A DNA stretch of 64,000 nucleotides, taken from contig JABSTR010001570.1 in NCBI GenBank assembly GCA_013339765.2, positions 1-64,000 on the forward strand, read 5' to 3'. The notes under the pieces were generated by a model. The model saw nothing but the letters and a program-made list of their open reading frames with translations. It made no database searches and was not told where the DNA came from. This document shows positions 10,825 through 22,870 of the stretch, in pieces. The position numbers and the translations under genes were made by a program. This stretch comes from Haemaphysalis longicornis (lineage: Eukaryota; Arthropoda; Arachnida; Ixodida; Ixodidae). Numbering within the stretch: position 1 is the first letter of the stretch; the number at the start of each line of letters is the position of its first letter.

Positions 10825-11484
10825 TTAATGAGCAACATCTGAAAGTTGTCGTCTTCGATCCCCTTCAGAAAATGCTATCTTCTCAGCCTCCCTTATAGAA
10901 GGGTCTACACACTTGCACAGGCCGATGACATCTTCCATGTAACTCGTAAAAGTTTCGCCTGCATGCTGCAACCAGCCTAGAACACGTTGTTCGGCACGAA
11001 GTTTCCGCACGTGTGGGCGGCCACATAATTTCATAAAATCGTTCTTCAAAGATGACCAAGACTGTAAGTTGGTTCTGTGCTTCAGGTACCACGTCTCAGC
11101 AACTGACTTGAGGGAGAATGAGAAATTGTTTACATTCATGGGGTCATCCCACCTGTAATGCGCGCCCACGCTTTCATACGATGATAGCCAATCATCCTGG
11201 TCATCAGCGTCGTGGTCGTCAGCGCCATTGAACATCGGTGGACGTCGCCAGCGGGATGCACCAGAGGAGAGAATGGGAGGTTGAGAAGAGAACGCTATTT
11301 CCCGATGTTCATCAGTGGAACCGGTGGCATGGAGATTTCTGCTTCGTAACTGCAGGCTACGGTGTGAGGGCAGTGACAAAGAAAGCGGAGAAATAGCCCC
11401 GCCGGTCGCGTAGGAGTCATCGCACCAGACGCGTGTTCTGTAGGCCGTGGGTTTCGATCCCACCCGCAGACATTTTTTCTCCAC
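10825..11484 (-). pseudogene. Ty3/Gypsy gag fragment
   Basis: A 219-codon minus-strand frame contains a retrotransposon Gag capsid region. 'RPPMFNGADDHDADDQDDWL' leads into SSYESVGAHYRWDDP, then FSFSLKSVAETWYLKH, WSSLKNDFMKLCGRP, RKLRAEQRV, 'GETFTSYMEDVIGLCKCVDP' and REAEKIAF. This is the usual order of Gypsy gag: an entry loop, the AETW core, a FxxxFGRP-like turn and a YxEDVxxLC helix. Only about 180 codons are Gag-like. The first 30 codons (11392-11484) come from an antisense SINE. No zinc knuckle or protease follows. It is not part of the 4.6-6.9 kb copy, because an LTR lies between them. Confidence 0.85.
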
Positions 11485-11520
11485 TTTCTTTCCATATCAT
11501 AATTTATTATCTGTTTCCAT
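11392..11520 (+). repeat. tRNA-derived SINE
   Basis: The head has an A-box-like GTCGCGTAGGAGTC and, 45 bases later, a B box GGGTTTCGATCCC. The stem-like CCAGACGCGTGTTCTG between them fits a tRNA anticodon arm. The tail (ACATTTTTTCTCCACTTTCT) is T-rich and unlike the Ruka body at 36955-37200, so this is probably another SINE subfamily. It abuts or interrupts the gag fragment. Confidence 0.55.
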
Positions 11521-12527
11521 GACCTACCGTAATCACCCCTTTGCTTTCCCATTCAATCTTGACAGCGAATCCTAACTTCAGTCCTAATTCAACCAGCCCC
11601 TTAGTTCCCCTTCTGATTCGCTACATGCATAGCGAGGGCCTTCGTTGGGGCAGTCTTGCTGCCTTAGGCAGCCTAAGAGGGTTAGAAGCTAATCGACCAA
11701 ACTCGACATGTCGTACACGCTCGAGTCAACGTTATGAGGTTAAAATGAAGGTCCCCTTCACCCCGAGTAGTCTGAGTGGCGTGGTCGGGTGGTTCAGCCA
11801 CCCGACCAATGTCAAGCAGAATCTGCTTATTAGTGCTGTATACCTACAGCCAAATTTAAATGTCTATGTCCGGTTGCAATGTTCCTACTTGTCAACATTG
11901 TTGAAGAACAAAATATTACGCGAAAGGAGGTACAACATCCATAAGGAAGTAATATTGGGAGTGTTTCTTTTTTAAAATATTCTGGATGCTTGATTTTTTC
12001 AATAGTAAATGAAATGCGCTAAATGATGAAATTAATTTCCGCGTATTTAGTGCTGTCGCCCGCCCCACTGTAGCGTCTGCCGTCATTTTACTAAATCAAA
12101 CGGCAACACTAACAAAGGTTCGGCCTGATTGGGTCCACATTCCGCTTGTAACGCGCGTGGAGTAGGACGGCGTCGTTCTATGAACGTTATAGTAGGGTGC
12201 ATTGTGTAAGTGCGTCTTCGCCTCAACGACACCGCTGGCATCAAGGAACCCGACTTAGAGCAGTCGAACGCAGTAAATTTAAATTGACTGCAGCATACAT
12301 CTAGCATGTTATTTAGGGAAGAACGACGGGAACGAACAGCGGGAGAGGCGAGCGTAGAGAGAATGGAGGCATTTAGGTGCCAGGGGCGCCAGTCAGCTAT
12401 TGGCTTTCTTCGGCATTTGCAAAGAAAGGAGCAGATACGGTAGATAATTCGGTGCCGAGTACCTGAGGACCGTACAATGTCCGTCCGCGTCCGTGCGCAT
12501 AGCATTTACAATCGCGAAAAATCACAC
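11521..12527. other. Unassigned sequence with two long chance-like frames
   Basis: A 144-codon plus frame (11541-11975) and a 140-codon minus frame (12083-12505) have no recognisable domain. The first contains a strong hairpin (11783-11807). The second is basic and low in complexity in its middle. I see no splice or promoter signals that would promote either to a gene. Confidence 0.35.
11783..11807. other. Perfect 10-bp stem hairpin
   Basis: GGTCGGGTGG at 11783-11792 and CCACCCGACC at 11798-11807 are exact reverse complements separated by the loop TTCAG. The stem is GC-rich and would be stable in RNA or extruded DNA. No T-run or neighbouring gene assigns it a role. Confidence 0.7.
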
Positions 12528-12610
12528 AGCCAGCGGCTGGATTCGAGCCTGTGTCTGGTAGACCAGACAGGGTTAGTGTCAGTCGTCTTACCCATTGGGC
12601 AACGACCATG
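12528..12610 (-). repeat. tRNA-derived SINE head, flanked by direct repeats
   Basis: On the minus strand the segment reads GTCGTTGCCCAATGGGTAAG (A-box region) and, about 40 bases on, CAGGCTCGAATCCAGCC (B box close to GGTTCGAATCC). The flanks share a diverged 50-bp direct repeat: 12455-12502 and 12645-12700 both contain CAATGTCCGTCCGCGTCC followed by GTGCGCA. The repeats are longer than normal target-site duplications and may be part of a larger repeat unit. Confidence 0.5.
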
Positions 12611-13955
12611 AGTAAGTATACCAGACCATCGCTCGTAACGGTGCGGAGTACCTTAGTACCTCCCAATGTCCGTCCGCGTCCATCCGTGCGCACACTACCA
12701 TCAAGCGAAAGTCAAGCGCAATTCTATTTGTGCCGTGAGTTGCAGCTTCGGTTACGGAATAAGCAAGGAGCAACTCACAGCTCAAATCGAATAACGGTCG
12801 GGGTTAAAATCGGATGTCCCTCGGGGCGCAACTTGGATGTAATTTCAAGACCCCGTACTCCACACCTTCGCCATCATGTACAAGGTGGAGATACTGTCAT
12901 TTTAGAAATTTCTACTTCCGTACACCATGGTAAATTCACGCTGGCGATGCGCTAGGGACAAAGACTCGTTGGAATTTTTCACTGACTCCGGATTATTCAA
13001 GCATCTATAAACTTAAGGTCCTCATATATTTTATGCTGATACTTTATTTCTTTCTAGGCTGCTGAATAATTTGATTATATTCTTTCTGTGTTTATTTTTT
13101 TACACAGTTTTTATTCCTTACTTTTCTATTTCACCTCACAAGCTTCAGCTCTATCTGAACATGTGAATGGCGCCACTTGTGGAACTGCCCTCTCCAGCAC
13201 TCACTACAGATCTCCTAAGCCCCCTCTTTCTATCTTCTTCTTTCTTTTTTTTCACCTACGTTCTTTGACTGTTTATAGGCTCCGAGCTTCGTTTGACATT
13301 TTACGTTGCACAGTGGAAAGGCCCTGACATTTTTCCGTAGGCGGACCGCAAAACAACTACATACCAAGCGGAACTCCAACACAAGCTACTTCCGCTTCCG
13401 TTAATTCAATTTTGAAAAAGAACGTAGTATATACTAAGTGAATTTACACAAATGCACAAAGGTATCCTAAAATGACAGAAGCGCTTGCAGCACCTAACTC
13501 GATGGGAGACACCAAGGTTTAGCTCAAATTATAGCAACGAGGAAAATACTCTCTTGCGAGGCAATGTCGCACTGTCGCACGCTATGTTTGTGAGCATGGA
13601 ACTAGTAACAGCTGACTTGGTACCGCCATCACTAGGATAGGCACTGATAGTTAACCTAACGCTTGACCAACGTGCATCATAGCTACGGTATGTCATGGCT
13701 GCCACAGTCGATTGAAACGGTGTTAAAATACAGAAAAGGCCGACTTTGGGTAAAGTTGCAAGCGCCTTCATAACAACACTGCCACAAAGAAGATTGGCAG
13801 CACTTATAGTTTCACACGTACAAGGTAGGGTGTTAGGCTGTTAAATTTTACGGGCATTCCTAACGATTGATTAAACAACCTTATCTGCTGAAGCACTTCG
13901 AATTGCGCCTAAAGCCGCACGTCCCGAAAACACCCTCCTAGCAGCGGATAAAAGC
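12611..13955. other. Unassigned AT-rich sequence
   Basis: A 134-codon plus frame (12551-12955) overlaps the SINE and looks incidental. A pyrimidine-rich tract lies at 13220-13255. The 80-codon minus frame at 13529-13771 has no known motif. Confidence 0.35.
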
Positions 13956-13956
13956 C

Positions 13957-15900
13957 ACTTTTGTTTTTATTTATTTATTTTATTTATTTCAATACCTTCA
14001 AAGCCCAGAGGGCGTTACAGAAAGGAGTGGTCATTAAAATTATCAGCAGAAAAAAAACAAAAAAAAACAAATCTTTGGAAACAACCACAACAGAAACAAT
14101 AGTGAAAAACAAAAATGCAAGCAGCCTACACAACACTGTCAATAGCATAAATGCAATTATAAGAAACAAAAGTAATTTTCGATGGCAATCTTGAATGAAG
14201 GTACATCGATTATGCTAGCTAATGCAGGGGGCAGGCGATTCCGTTCGTTAGCAATTTGGGACATGAAAGATGCAAAAAATAAGTTAGTGTTGCAGTTGGG
14301 AATGTATACCTTATGAGGATGGTCACCACGGGATGATACATATGACGGCGCAGAAAGAAGTTGAGTTTTGAGGTACTCGTTTTAGAAATAAATTTTATGA
14401 AAGGCTGACAAACAGGCAATTTTTCTGCGTAGCGTTAGGTTGGGAAGGTTTAAAGTTCTTTTCATAGCAGAAACACTAGATGTCGTAGCATAGTTAAAAA
14501 GGATGAAGCGTGCACTACGATTTTGAACAAGTTCCAACATGTTAATGAGATAATCATAATGAGGATCACACACCGAACAAGTGTGCTGAAGTTAACGCCG
14601 AATTAAAGTTCTATATAACTGTAGTTTAATCTCAGAAGGCACCACAGAGAAATTTCGTCGCAAGTACCCAAGCATATGGTTCGCAATATTAACAATTAAA
14701 TTTACATGAAGTTGCCAAGAAAGGTTGTTGGGGATATGAATTCCTAAGTATTTGTCTGAAGCAACAAGTTCTAGTTTACAGCCCTGGATATAGTAGCCGT
14801 AAAAATTGGAGGTATCAGGCTTACGCGAACATATAATTGTTTTGCGTTTGTTAGTAATTAGACGCATTTTTTATGTGTTACACCATGTAGTATTATTATG
14901 GACGTCACTCTCAAGTATGGAAGTGTCAGCATCTGCAGTAATAGTTCTGTAAATACCGCAATCATCTGCGAAAAATCTAATGCTTGAACTAACTACTGAG
15001 GGCAAGTCATTAACATAAATCAAGAATGCAAAGCACCCAGCACAGAACCCTGTGGTACCGCTGATGTCACTGGAGAGTGTGGTGAATTAAATTCATTGGC
15101 AGAAGCAAACTGAATTCTGTTAGATAAAAAAATTTAAATAGAAGAAAGGGTATTTGAATTAACATTTAGTTTGCTTATCTTTATGCATAGTAATTGATGA
15201 TTAACTAAATCAAAAGCCTTAGAGAAATCAATAAAAATACCTTCATTGCAATGTCCGTTATGAACACCACTGGCAATGTCATGTATGAAACAAATACATT
15301 GAGTCTCACACAAAACGTTTTTACGGGATCCATGTTGCTTAGGGGAAAAAATGAGTTATCTTCCAGAAATATAACCGAATTAGAATATATTATATGCCAA
15401 ACATCTCACAAGAAACATTTGTTATTGATATCGGCGTGTAAATAAGGGGGGGGGGGGAAATGGATCACCAGAAATAAATATTGACACAATTTCCCCAACC
15501 TTCCAATCGTTAGGTAATTGGCCCGAAATAGAGCATTGATAAAATACATTGCATAATATCACAGCCGAGTACATCTCTGTATTTTATAAAAAACTTTGCG
15601 TTGATGCCGTCTATACCTGATGATGACGAGACTTTTAGTTTCTAATCAATTTCACCACACCATCCAAATCGGAGAGTCCAGCATCCAAAGTATGAAAATC
15701 AGCATGAACAAAATGTCGGATTTCAACAACAGGGGAGTGCGAAAATTATTTTGAAAATACTGAGTTTAACAAAACACAACACTGAGATGGTGGGATTGCG
15801 GCACTATCACAATCGGTTAGTGAAGCTTTATTTACTGGGTTGTTACCAACAATGTTCTAAACTTTCTCAGGATTGTCAACAAATAGCATAGGGAGTCTAT
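13957..15900 (-). pseudogene. CR1/Jockey-like LINE remnant (RT)
   Basis: Read from 15900 down, the minus strand carries, across several frames, LPNDWKVGEIVSIF (about 15520), FFSPKQHGSRKNV and FIHDIA (about 15350-15260), GIFIDFSKAFDLVNHQLL (about 15245-15190), SAVPQGSVLG (about 15065) and a complete catalytic box FFADDCGIYR (about 14975). The thumb region is YLGIHIPNNLSWQLHVN (14592-14867) and then YLINMLELVQNRSARFILF (14382-14573). The 3' end at 13957-13985 is an ATAAATAAA repeat, typical of CR1-type tails. A stop separates RT from the thumb. The endonuclease is missing, so this is a 5'-truncated copy. Confidence 0.9.
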
Positions 15901-15939
15901 CGTAAAAAAACACGTTTGCCACCCTTAACGCATCTCAAA

Positions 15940-18170
15940 CGTGAAGAAATGGTCTTCTCTATAGTATGACGGTATAACCTATGAAGCAGCTTGCCTTCTG
16001 AAGTATTACAACTCAACCTGGCTGCATGGTGCTGTACCAGCAGAATGGAAAACAGCAAAATTACACCGATCGTAAACTTTTGAAAGCAACCAACTCGATA
16101 CGAATCTTTTCGTCTAATAGCCCTACTAAGCTGTATCGGAAAAACCATGAAAAACATGATTTTTAAAAGAATGAACTGGTACCTCGAAAGCAGGAAGCTT
16201 TATCCGCCTGAAATGAATGGCTTTCGACATCGATAGCATCGAAATCGACATCGACATCGACATCGGTCTGCCATCGATAGCATCCTTGCACTTGTGGCGT
16301 CACTAGAAGAATTACACTGCGGGCACATACCAACTGTGGTCTTTTTAGACATAAAGGCGGCATTTGATTCGTTTTTTTATACACCCATTCTTGGTTTTGG
16401 TGGGAGGTTGTATTGGTTTTGGTTTTGTATTGTATTGGTCTTGGTTTTGGTGGGAGGTTGTATGTATGGATTTCAAGCTACCTGTAACGATGACAACTTT
16501 TTATGAGTACACCAGAAGGCCCACTTCGTGGCACATCATCGAGAAAGGAGTACCTCAAGTAGCAGTTTTGGCCGTCTGCTGTTTAACTTTGCGCTAATCA
16601 ACCTAAAGCGTGCCCTGCCTCCTGCCGTGAAAGTAACAATTTACGCCGACGACATTTTCATTTGGAGTGCGGAAACGTCTCGTCGCCATACACAAAAGAG
16701 GCTCCAGAAAGCTCCAAAAAATATATCTGACTGAAAAAAGCGTAGCCATGGCGTTCACCCGCAAGCGGATGACTCAATTCCCGTTAATTCTTGGGTGTTA
16801 TCGACTGCAATATGTGCGCACTCAGATACCAAGGGATCACTGTGGACAGGAAGCTCCCGTGGGCCCCTGAGGTCCACAGACTCTGCAGTTTCTCTCTGCA
16901 GTTTCTCTGCTCTGCTCGAGTTTCTGCAGTGTCCCAAGTTATTGGGTACCTTGCCGGCAGCCCCTGGGGCAGTGACGGTCGATTCATGGTGCTGCTCTGC
17001 AAGGCATATGTCGATGGGTTGCTACGTTACAGCCTACCTGTTTTACAGCGGCTGTGACTTCAAGCAAAAAGCAGCTTGGCGGAGAAAGAAATAATTGTCT
17101 GCGCGCCTGTCTTGGCATGTCTAAGGGCACTTCGTGCAGTGCTACGGTTGCGGAGGCTGGTTGCTCGCCTTTGAATGTTCTCCGGCTTGGTGGAAACAAA
17201 AGCGCTCAAAAAACAGGGACGAAGGATGACGTAGACAGCACGGCGCTTCCACCACGGCGTTCCCACTTGTTTGCTCCAAGATGAACACCAACTAGCCCAA
17301 CTTTTCGTTCTTCTGGAGTGTTCTCCGGCTGCCGGAAACAGTGAGAATATACTTGAGGAATTGGTTGCACTCGCAAGCCAATTTCTAGGCCTATAATGTA
17401 CAAAGAAACGAAAATTCCAGCTTCGCAGAAACGACAAACTATAGAAACATTTCTGTACCCCCTCAAGCATGACAAACCATGCCGCCTGATTGTCCTCCCT
17501 GGACTCTCTCACCCCTGTGCATAAATATTAGCATACCTGGCCTGAACTCCGAGCAAACTCTGCCACAATTTTGCCTCCTACAACTCACGCTTGCCCACAT
17601 CAATGGCCGATATCCACATATGGCCCACATTTTAACTGATGTCTAAACTGCGCCTCACGGCAGTTCTCGCGGCGTCTTCATTTCGTCGACCGCAAAGCCT
17701 TGTCCTACCGCCTGAAACGAACAATTTCATCCACGTCTTCCGAGCTGCGTCCATTCAAACAAGCCCTGCAATAAGTACGTGCCCGAGCTTGTCAGACGCC
17801 GGCATGTTGGATTTCGCTTTTGCCCAAATAGCTAGCAAGTTTTGGATACAGATTACACCGAACTCGGAGAACAAAACTGGGCGCGCAAGGAGAGATGTTT
17901 ATTGGCAGCTCGCTGATGGCCAAGGCACTCGCGGAACAGGTGACGGAGCCCCTTTTAAAGAGGCCCTCACTGAAATCTCGGAGAGCCACACAGGGCTGAA
18001 CCGTATGCCACGTGTGGCTGCGGTTCAGCGATTTCTATCATTTCATTTCAGCACTAAGACGCGTGGGAAGCTTAGCGGTTCTGCTTTCAATATGAACCAA
18101 ACATGGCAAGCTAACTATCGTCCCAGTGTAATTTCAGAGGGAATGCGACAAACGCGTATAACCTAGAGAT
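15940..18170 (+). pseudogene. I-clade LINE remnant (RT and RNase H)
   Basis: From 15990 the plus strand reads SRMENSKITPIVNF, FRLIALLSCIGKTMKN (about 16110-16155), MNWYLESRKLYPPEMNGFR (about 16170-16225) and TVVFLDIKAAFDS (about 16335-16370), then EKGVPQ (16543) and VTIYADDIFIW (about 16630-16665, both aspartates intact). After that come SVAMAFTRKRMTQFPLIL (16740-16795), RKLPWAPEVHRLC and KAYVDGLLRYSLPVL (to 17050), and CLGMSKGTSCSATVAEAG (17100-17160). A decayed RNase H region begins with HMAHILTDV near 17620 and includes FISSTAKPCPTA. The 175-codon frame at 17639-18166 is a shadow of this region. Short CGACAT and TTGGTTTTGG expansions disrupt the RT. Confidence 0.9.
16226..16465 (+). repeat. 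Short tandem expansions inside the LINE RT
   Basis: A CATCGA/CGACAT hexamer run (16226-16265) lies right after the GFR motif. The unit CTTGGTTTTGGTGGGAGGTT occurs at 16389 and again at 16439 with degenerate TTGGTTTTG spacers. Both interrupt coding sequence and post-date loss of function. Confidence 0.7.
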
Positions 18171-19960
18171 CATTATTTCCAAATAACGCACTGTTTCCCC
18201 AGAGCGCGCAACCTCGTCAGTAAGACCTGTCGTGTAGATTAAAAAGGACTGGTTCGACATGGGACCGAATCTCGCATATACAAACCTGTTATAACTCTAC
18301 CCCTTCGTCAAAAATGCAACTTCGTGAATCAGACTACATCGCGTACGCTCACCCGCGCAGTGGCCATGCCGCCAATGGGGATGACATAACGCAGTTTGAA
18401 TGCAAGTCAGCTCATCCCAACATGTTAATCCTAAAAAACGCAATGAAAACATAAGACCCGGGTTTCACTTTATGATCCACCACCTCAGGCGGACTGTCGC
18501 TTAGGGGTACTACCCTCCTGATATGCGGTAAAAACAATTGGCTTCAAAGAACTGCAAGTAAAACTTCGCACACCAGATGAATATTTAAAAGGAACAGCGC
18601 AAGAAAAATGACCACTGAGTGTATTTCTATCGCTTGCACGTTTTAGTCGTGGAATTTATACTCTTTATATGTCGTTATTTATTTTACGCCAGCGAATAAT
18701 ATTTCAAGAGAGTTTTCATTTTATATGGGCTGTCAAGGTACCACACAGACTTAAACATAACTGCACATGAGCACCGCATAAATGCCTTTGTAACTGTAAA
18801 AAAGCACTTATGTGTGAGGGCCGCTCCCTCCACAGACTTTTGACACAATAGAGTCCTTCCTTCTAAATGGTTCTCCATATCATCATGGAGGTAACGGACC
18901 TGCGCGGCTGCGGAAAGATAATCGTGGTGCTGTCGCTGGTGTATCTCGGAAGCTGTTCTTTGTAATTCGGTGTTTCATGGAGTTCAAATATAATATAAAC
19001 TGCATAATTCAATCTTCCCAGGGGAAATACAGCGATAAGACACCATGACCGAAAATTTCATCTCAGGTGCCAGAAAAAGCTGCCTCTAAAACAGCTCAAG
19101 TCGCCGGAAATCTTACTTCTTTTTCGCATCATGCTCAGACTAAACGCGTTCATTTCTTTGCATATATATGTTTAACACAAAACTTTCAATCTTCTATTTC
19201 GCCTTTTTTCTGAAACATAGAACATTAATCCTGAACAAATACAGGCGTGCCTGTGTTTGTATAGATTATTACGCTGCGTACAACTTACTAAGCCTAAAAA
19301 TACCAATAATACAGCACTGAGAGCGTTCCGTGGTTGTTCAGAGTTTGTTACTTGTTCAGACCTGAAAGATAGCAACCTTAACATAAAAAAGAGAGAAACC
19401 TGTGGCGATATTAAGCTAGCTTAATTGTGTTTAACGTTTCGTGGCGATCAGGCCGCAATCCTGCATAAAGAAGGAATTTCATTAGCTGGAGTTGAAATTT
19501 TATCGTACTCGGGGAGATTGGACTATTTCCTGTACGAGCGCAGGTGCTCTTTTTCTCGCGCATGCTCTTAAAGAAACCCTACAACACTTCTTAAACTTTT
19601 TTGAAATGTTAAATGCTTGCAGAACGTAGTCGCACCACACACACTCAGTACATTTTATAAGGTGTCGGAAAGTACCCCAGCCAAAACTTGAGAATTCTTC
19701 AAAAGATATTTATCTGTTTTCCGGTCTTCGTCACTAAGACCAAGTAGCGGTGGTTGACTGGCTTTACCAACAGTTTCAGGAATGAACGCTTTTCGAAAGC
19801 AACTTCTTAAAAAAGACATAAGAATACAGCAGAAATAGAAGCAGTATACTGGGTGACGCGGAATTCATGCGGTGCCGCTCCGTTCTTGTGATAACTATAG
19901 CTTTCGCAGTCGTTCCAGAAGCGAAGGAATAAGTGAAAGCGCTTATAGAAAGTGTTTCAG
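18171..19960. other. Unassigned AT-rich sequence
   Basis: Frames of 60 to 70 codons only. No repeat family, tRNA box or splice-bounded frame is recognised. Confidence 0.4.
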
Positions 19961-19969
19961 GGTCCCTTT

Positions 19970-21190
19970 AACCTCACCCTAATCGCACCTGTCCGCACTG
20001 TCCTTACTACTCTCAGACAACGCAGCGCACTGTATTTTTATGACATTATTCGGTTGGTCCAATTGGCTCCGACAAACACAATAAAACGGCACTCCAACAC
20101 GGCCTCAATCAAGTCCTACACCACATCAAAACTTTGGATCTCCCGTGCTCTCCACGAAACTTAGGTGGTGCCTTGAAGCTCCCTTCCTACAAACATCCTC
20201 CAGCCCCACCTTACACCCTACATTTTATACAATATGACGCAATACCACACAGCAACGGAAGATCTTGAGCCTAACTTAAGGTCTTGAATATGTTACCAAA
20301 TCACGCCACCAAACACCACTACATCACGGAGCAGAACTACCTCCGACTTGAACACAATATCCTACTTAACCGTATCCTGTACGACCTGCCCTACTTTAAC
20401 CTTACATCCACCGAACTCCACTCCTTGATGCTCTCCTCCGGAATACATACAGACGTGTACTCCTGCTTCCCCCTTCCGCTCCAACACATCTCTTGCTGTT
20501 CCTGGGCATACACAACACCATAAACGAACTAGACGCCCACCGCATCTTCAAACTAATGTGCCTCGCGTCCTCCCCTACAAAGCGTTCCATTCTCAACTTT
20601 ATGAATATATCCCCGCACCATCCCATCGCTTTCCTCCGCATTCTACTTCACATCCGTCACACCCTCCACATCCGCCGCATACCTCACCACATGCACAGCA
20701 CGCTTGACGGAGACGCAGACTTGCACCAGCCAACAGCCACGGCAAACTATACCAACCATCACCGCGCACACTATACATTGATGCCACACGCTACTCTCAT
20801 AAACCAACAGTCTCTGTAGCTGCTGGTGTGGCCAGCAGCCCAGCACACACCACGAAACGTACGACGGTGACCATCCTCGCTACCAACACAGCCACGGACG
20901 GCGCAGTAGCTGACCATTGCGCTTGCGCTCACCCTGCGCCGAGGCTCACGTTTGTCCTAACTGACTCGCAGCAGACCACAAGCAATTTTATTCGCGGTAA
21001 TATTTCTGCCATGGCCTTAGAATTCCTCACCAAATATTCTCCATTCAAGGTCGTTACCCTGTTGGGAGCAGTAAGGGCTAATGAGGCTAGGCAAGTCCGT
21101 TGCCAGAACTTACTGACCCAGTCACCATATGGAATACGCCAACACGCAATGCCCCTGCAGGCACGCTACCTTCCCTGCTTCAATACAGGA
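19970..21190 (+). pseudogene. LINE RNase H fragment with diverged upstream
   Basis: The part from about 20760 is recognisable. 'TLYIDATRYSHKPTVSVAAG' has the RNase H opening D. 'THPAPRLTFVLTDSQQTT' holds the internal D, and NFIRGNISAMALEFL follows (20930-21040). The same RNase H style (NFIRGGISATALKTL) appears on the minus strand at 55495-56290, so both probably derive from the same I-like LINE group. The upstream part (19970-20750) is C-rich with frames such as 20284-20523 that I cannot place; it may be the C-terminal end of RT or unrelated sequence. Confidence 0.6.
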
Positions 21191-22090
21191 ATATTACCCT
21201 GCAGTTTAGCCTCCCCCGCCGTCGATACGCACACCCTCACCCACACTTCGTCACAGGTCACAACTAATACACACTCTCACACTTGATACACACCCACCCA
21301 CACTATTTACTACCTCTACCTGTGCAGCCTGGGGCACACACGACACTTACTGCAATTCCCTCTGCGAATGCCCCCGAATACGCGATTCCGAAGGTCGAAA
21401 TAACATCTTCCTCGCTATCTTTCTCCCTTCATCAGAAATGTGTGGTATGTGCAGAGTGAAATGTAGCCCCGCTCATTTGCCTCAGAGCCAATGCTTGCCG
21501 CTTGTAGCACTGGTGCGGCTTTTAGAACTGGCGCAGCCAATCCGACGTGGGGGCCGTTCACATCAGTGCCTGCAGGTGATGGAGATGTGGAAGGGCCAGT
21601 TTTTATTTACGCTCTCCTCACTCCTTTTCTCTATGCGTATGCTTTCACTGCATTCCATTACCGACATTGAAATCTTGTTGATACGTTTTTGACAGCTACC
21701 GGAAAATACAACATATTATGCGAAAATCGTATTATCCCAACGAAGTTTGAGGACAGTATTCATAATTTGTCAACGACTCACTGTTATTGAGCAACATTGA
21801 AGTAGGTGGTCATTTCCTGGAGTTCACGGGAAAAATTGCCATTGATACATCGGAGGACTTTATTTTTCCTAGGGACCACTGGATTGTGCGAAAAGAGGTA
21901 TCTCGTCTCCTGCTGGGATTCTTGCCATCGACAGGACTAAGTTAGATGTGGTGAGATTGTGCATCTCGGTTATAAGTGGACTGAGGCGTGGTGACATTGC
22001 GCGTCTCTGATATAATATTGGGGACGATTAGCGCGTAGCAACCTACCGGTAGTTATGCAAGGCAAAACCACCTCACCCAACAATACATAC
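21191..22090. other. Unassigned sequence
   Basis: CA-rich at 21220-21310 (CACACCCTCACC-like). An 84-codon frame at 21438-21692 shows no domain. Confidence 0.4.
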
Positions 22091-22094
22091 TATT

Positions 22095-22240
<146 letters not shown>

Positions 22241-22299
22241 AGGTGTTCAATCTGTGCTGCACAAATTTTTTTCCACCCAACAGTAAATTGTTGTTATGA

Positions 22300-22722
22300 A
22301 ACGTAAAAAATAGGGAACAGGATATTTCGTTTCGCGGGCACTGTTTTCTACGACACTCTTTGTCGTGCCTTAAATAAAACCGATGAAGCCAGCCCCTGGA
22401 CGATTGGAAAGTGTTCAACGTCCAAGAAGAATGCGATGTTGTCAAATTTCTCGCTTAGGACTGACCCGTCCACGTTCATTCCTACCGCTCTAACACTTCT
22501 GAACCATGTCAGGAGGACGTCTTCCATTTGCTGATGCTTCGCCCTCAGGGTGTGTTTTACACAGTGGCCGAAACTTGCAGCTGATTTTGACCTTCCTCTT
22601 GCTGACCCATATTTGTGTTGATCTTTGATACCGCCATACCGAGTTCGCGTGCCAAGTGCGCGAGTTTCCTCTTCGGGTTATCTTCGAATTTGCGTAAAAT
22701 TTCCACATTTCTTTTAAACTGA
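22300..22722 (-). pseudogene. Tigger/pogo transposase N-terminal fragment
   Basis: A minus-strand ATG at 22722 starts MPRKRKAISLKE, the typical opening of the CENP-B-type N-terminal helix-turn-helix of Tigger/pogo transposases. After a frameshift the first HTH continues. The second (CENPB) domain is recognisable near 22390 as GWLHRFYLRHDKE. The DDE catalytic domain is absent: homology stops just before the TAC microsatellite. The AT-rich DNA upstream of the ATG (22723-22870) is probably the element's 5' untranslated region. No TA-flanked terminal repeat was found. In the host family these proteins bind the transposon ends. This copy can make at most a broken DNA-binding fragment. Confidence 0.8.
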
Positions 22723-22870
22723 TCGCCTTGCGTTTTCTGGGCATTGTCAGAAGCCTGACAACACTATCGCGAACAGCAACAATGCAGTCAGAGGAGAGCA
22801 AAAATAATGCATCAGAACCACAGCAGCACAACCGAACACACCAAATCGGTAGAAAGAGCACAAGGAACAA

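Noticed and set aside
17639..18166. 175-codon plus-strand open frame as a gene
   Set aside because: It overlaps the decayed RNase H part of the I-clade LINE in another frame and has no motif of its own.
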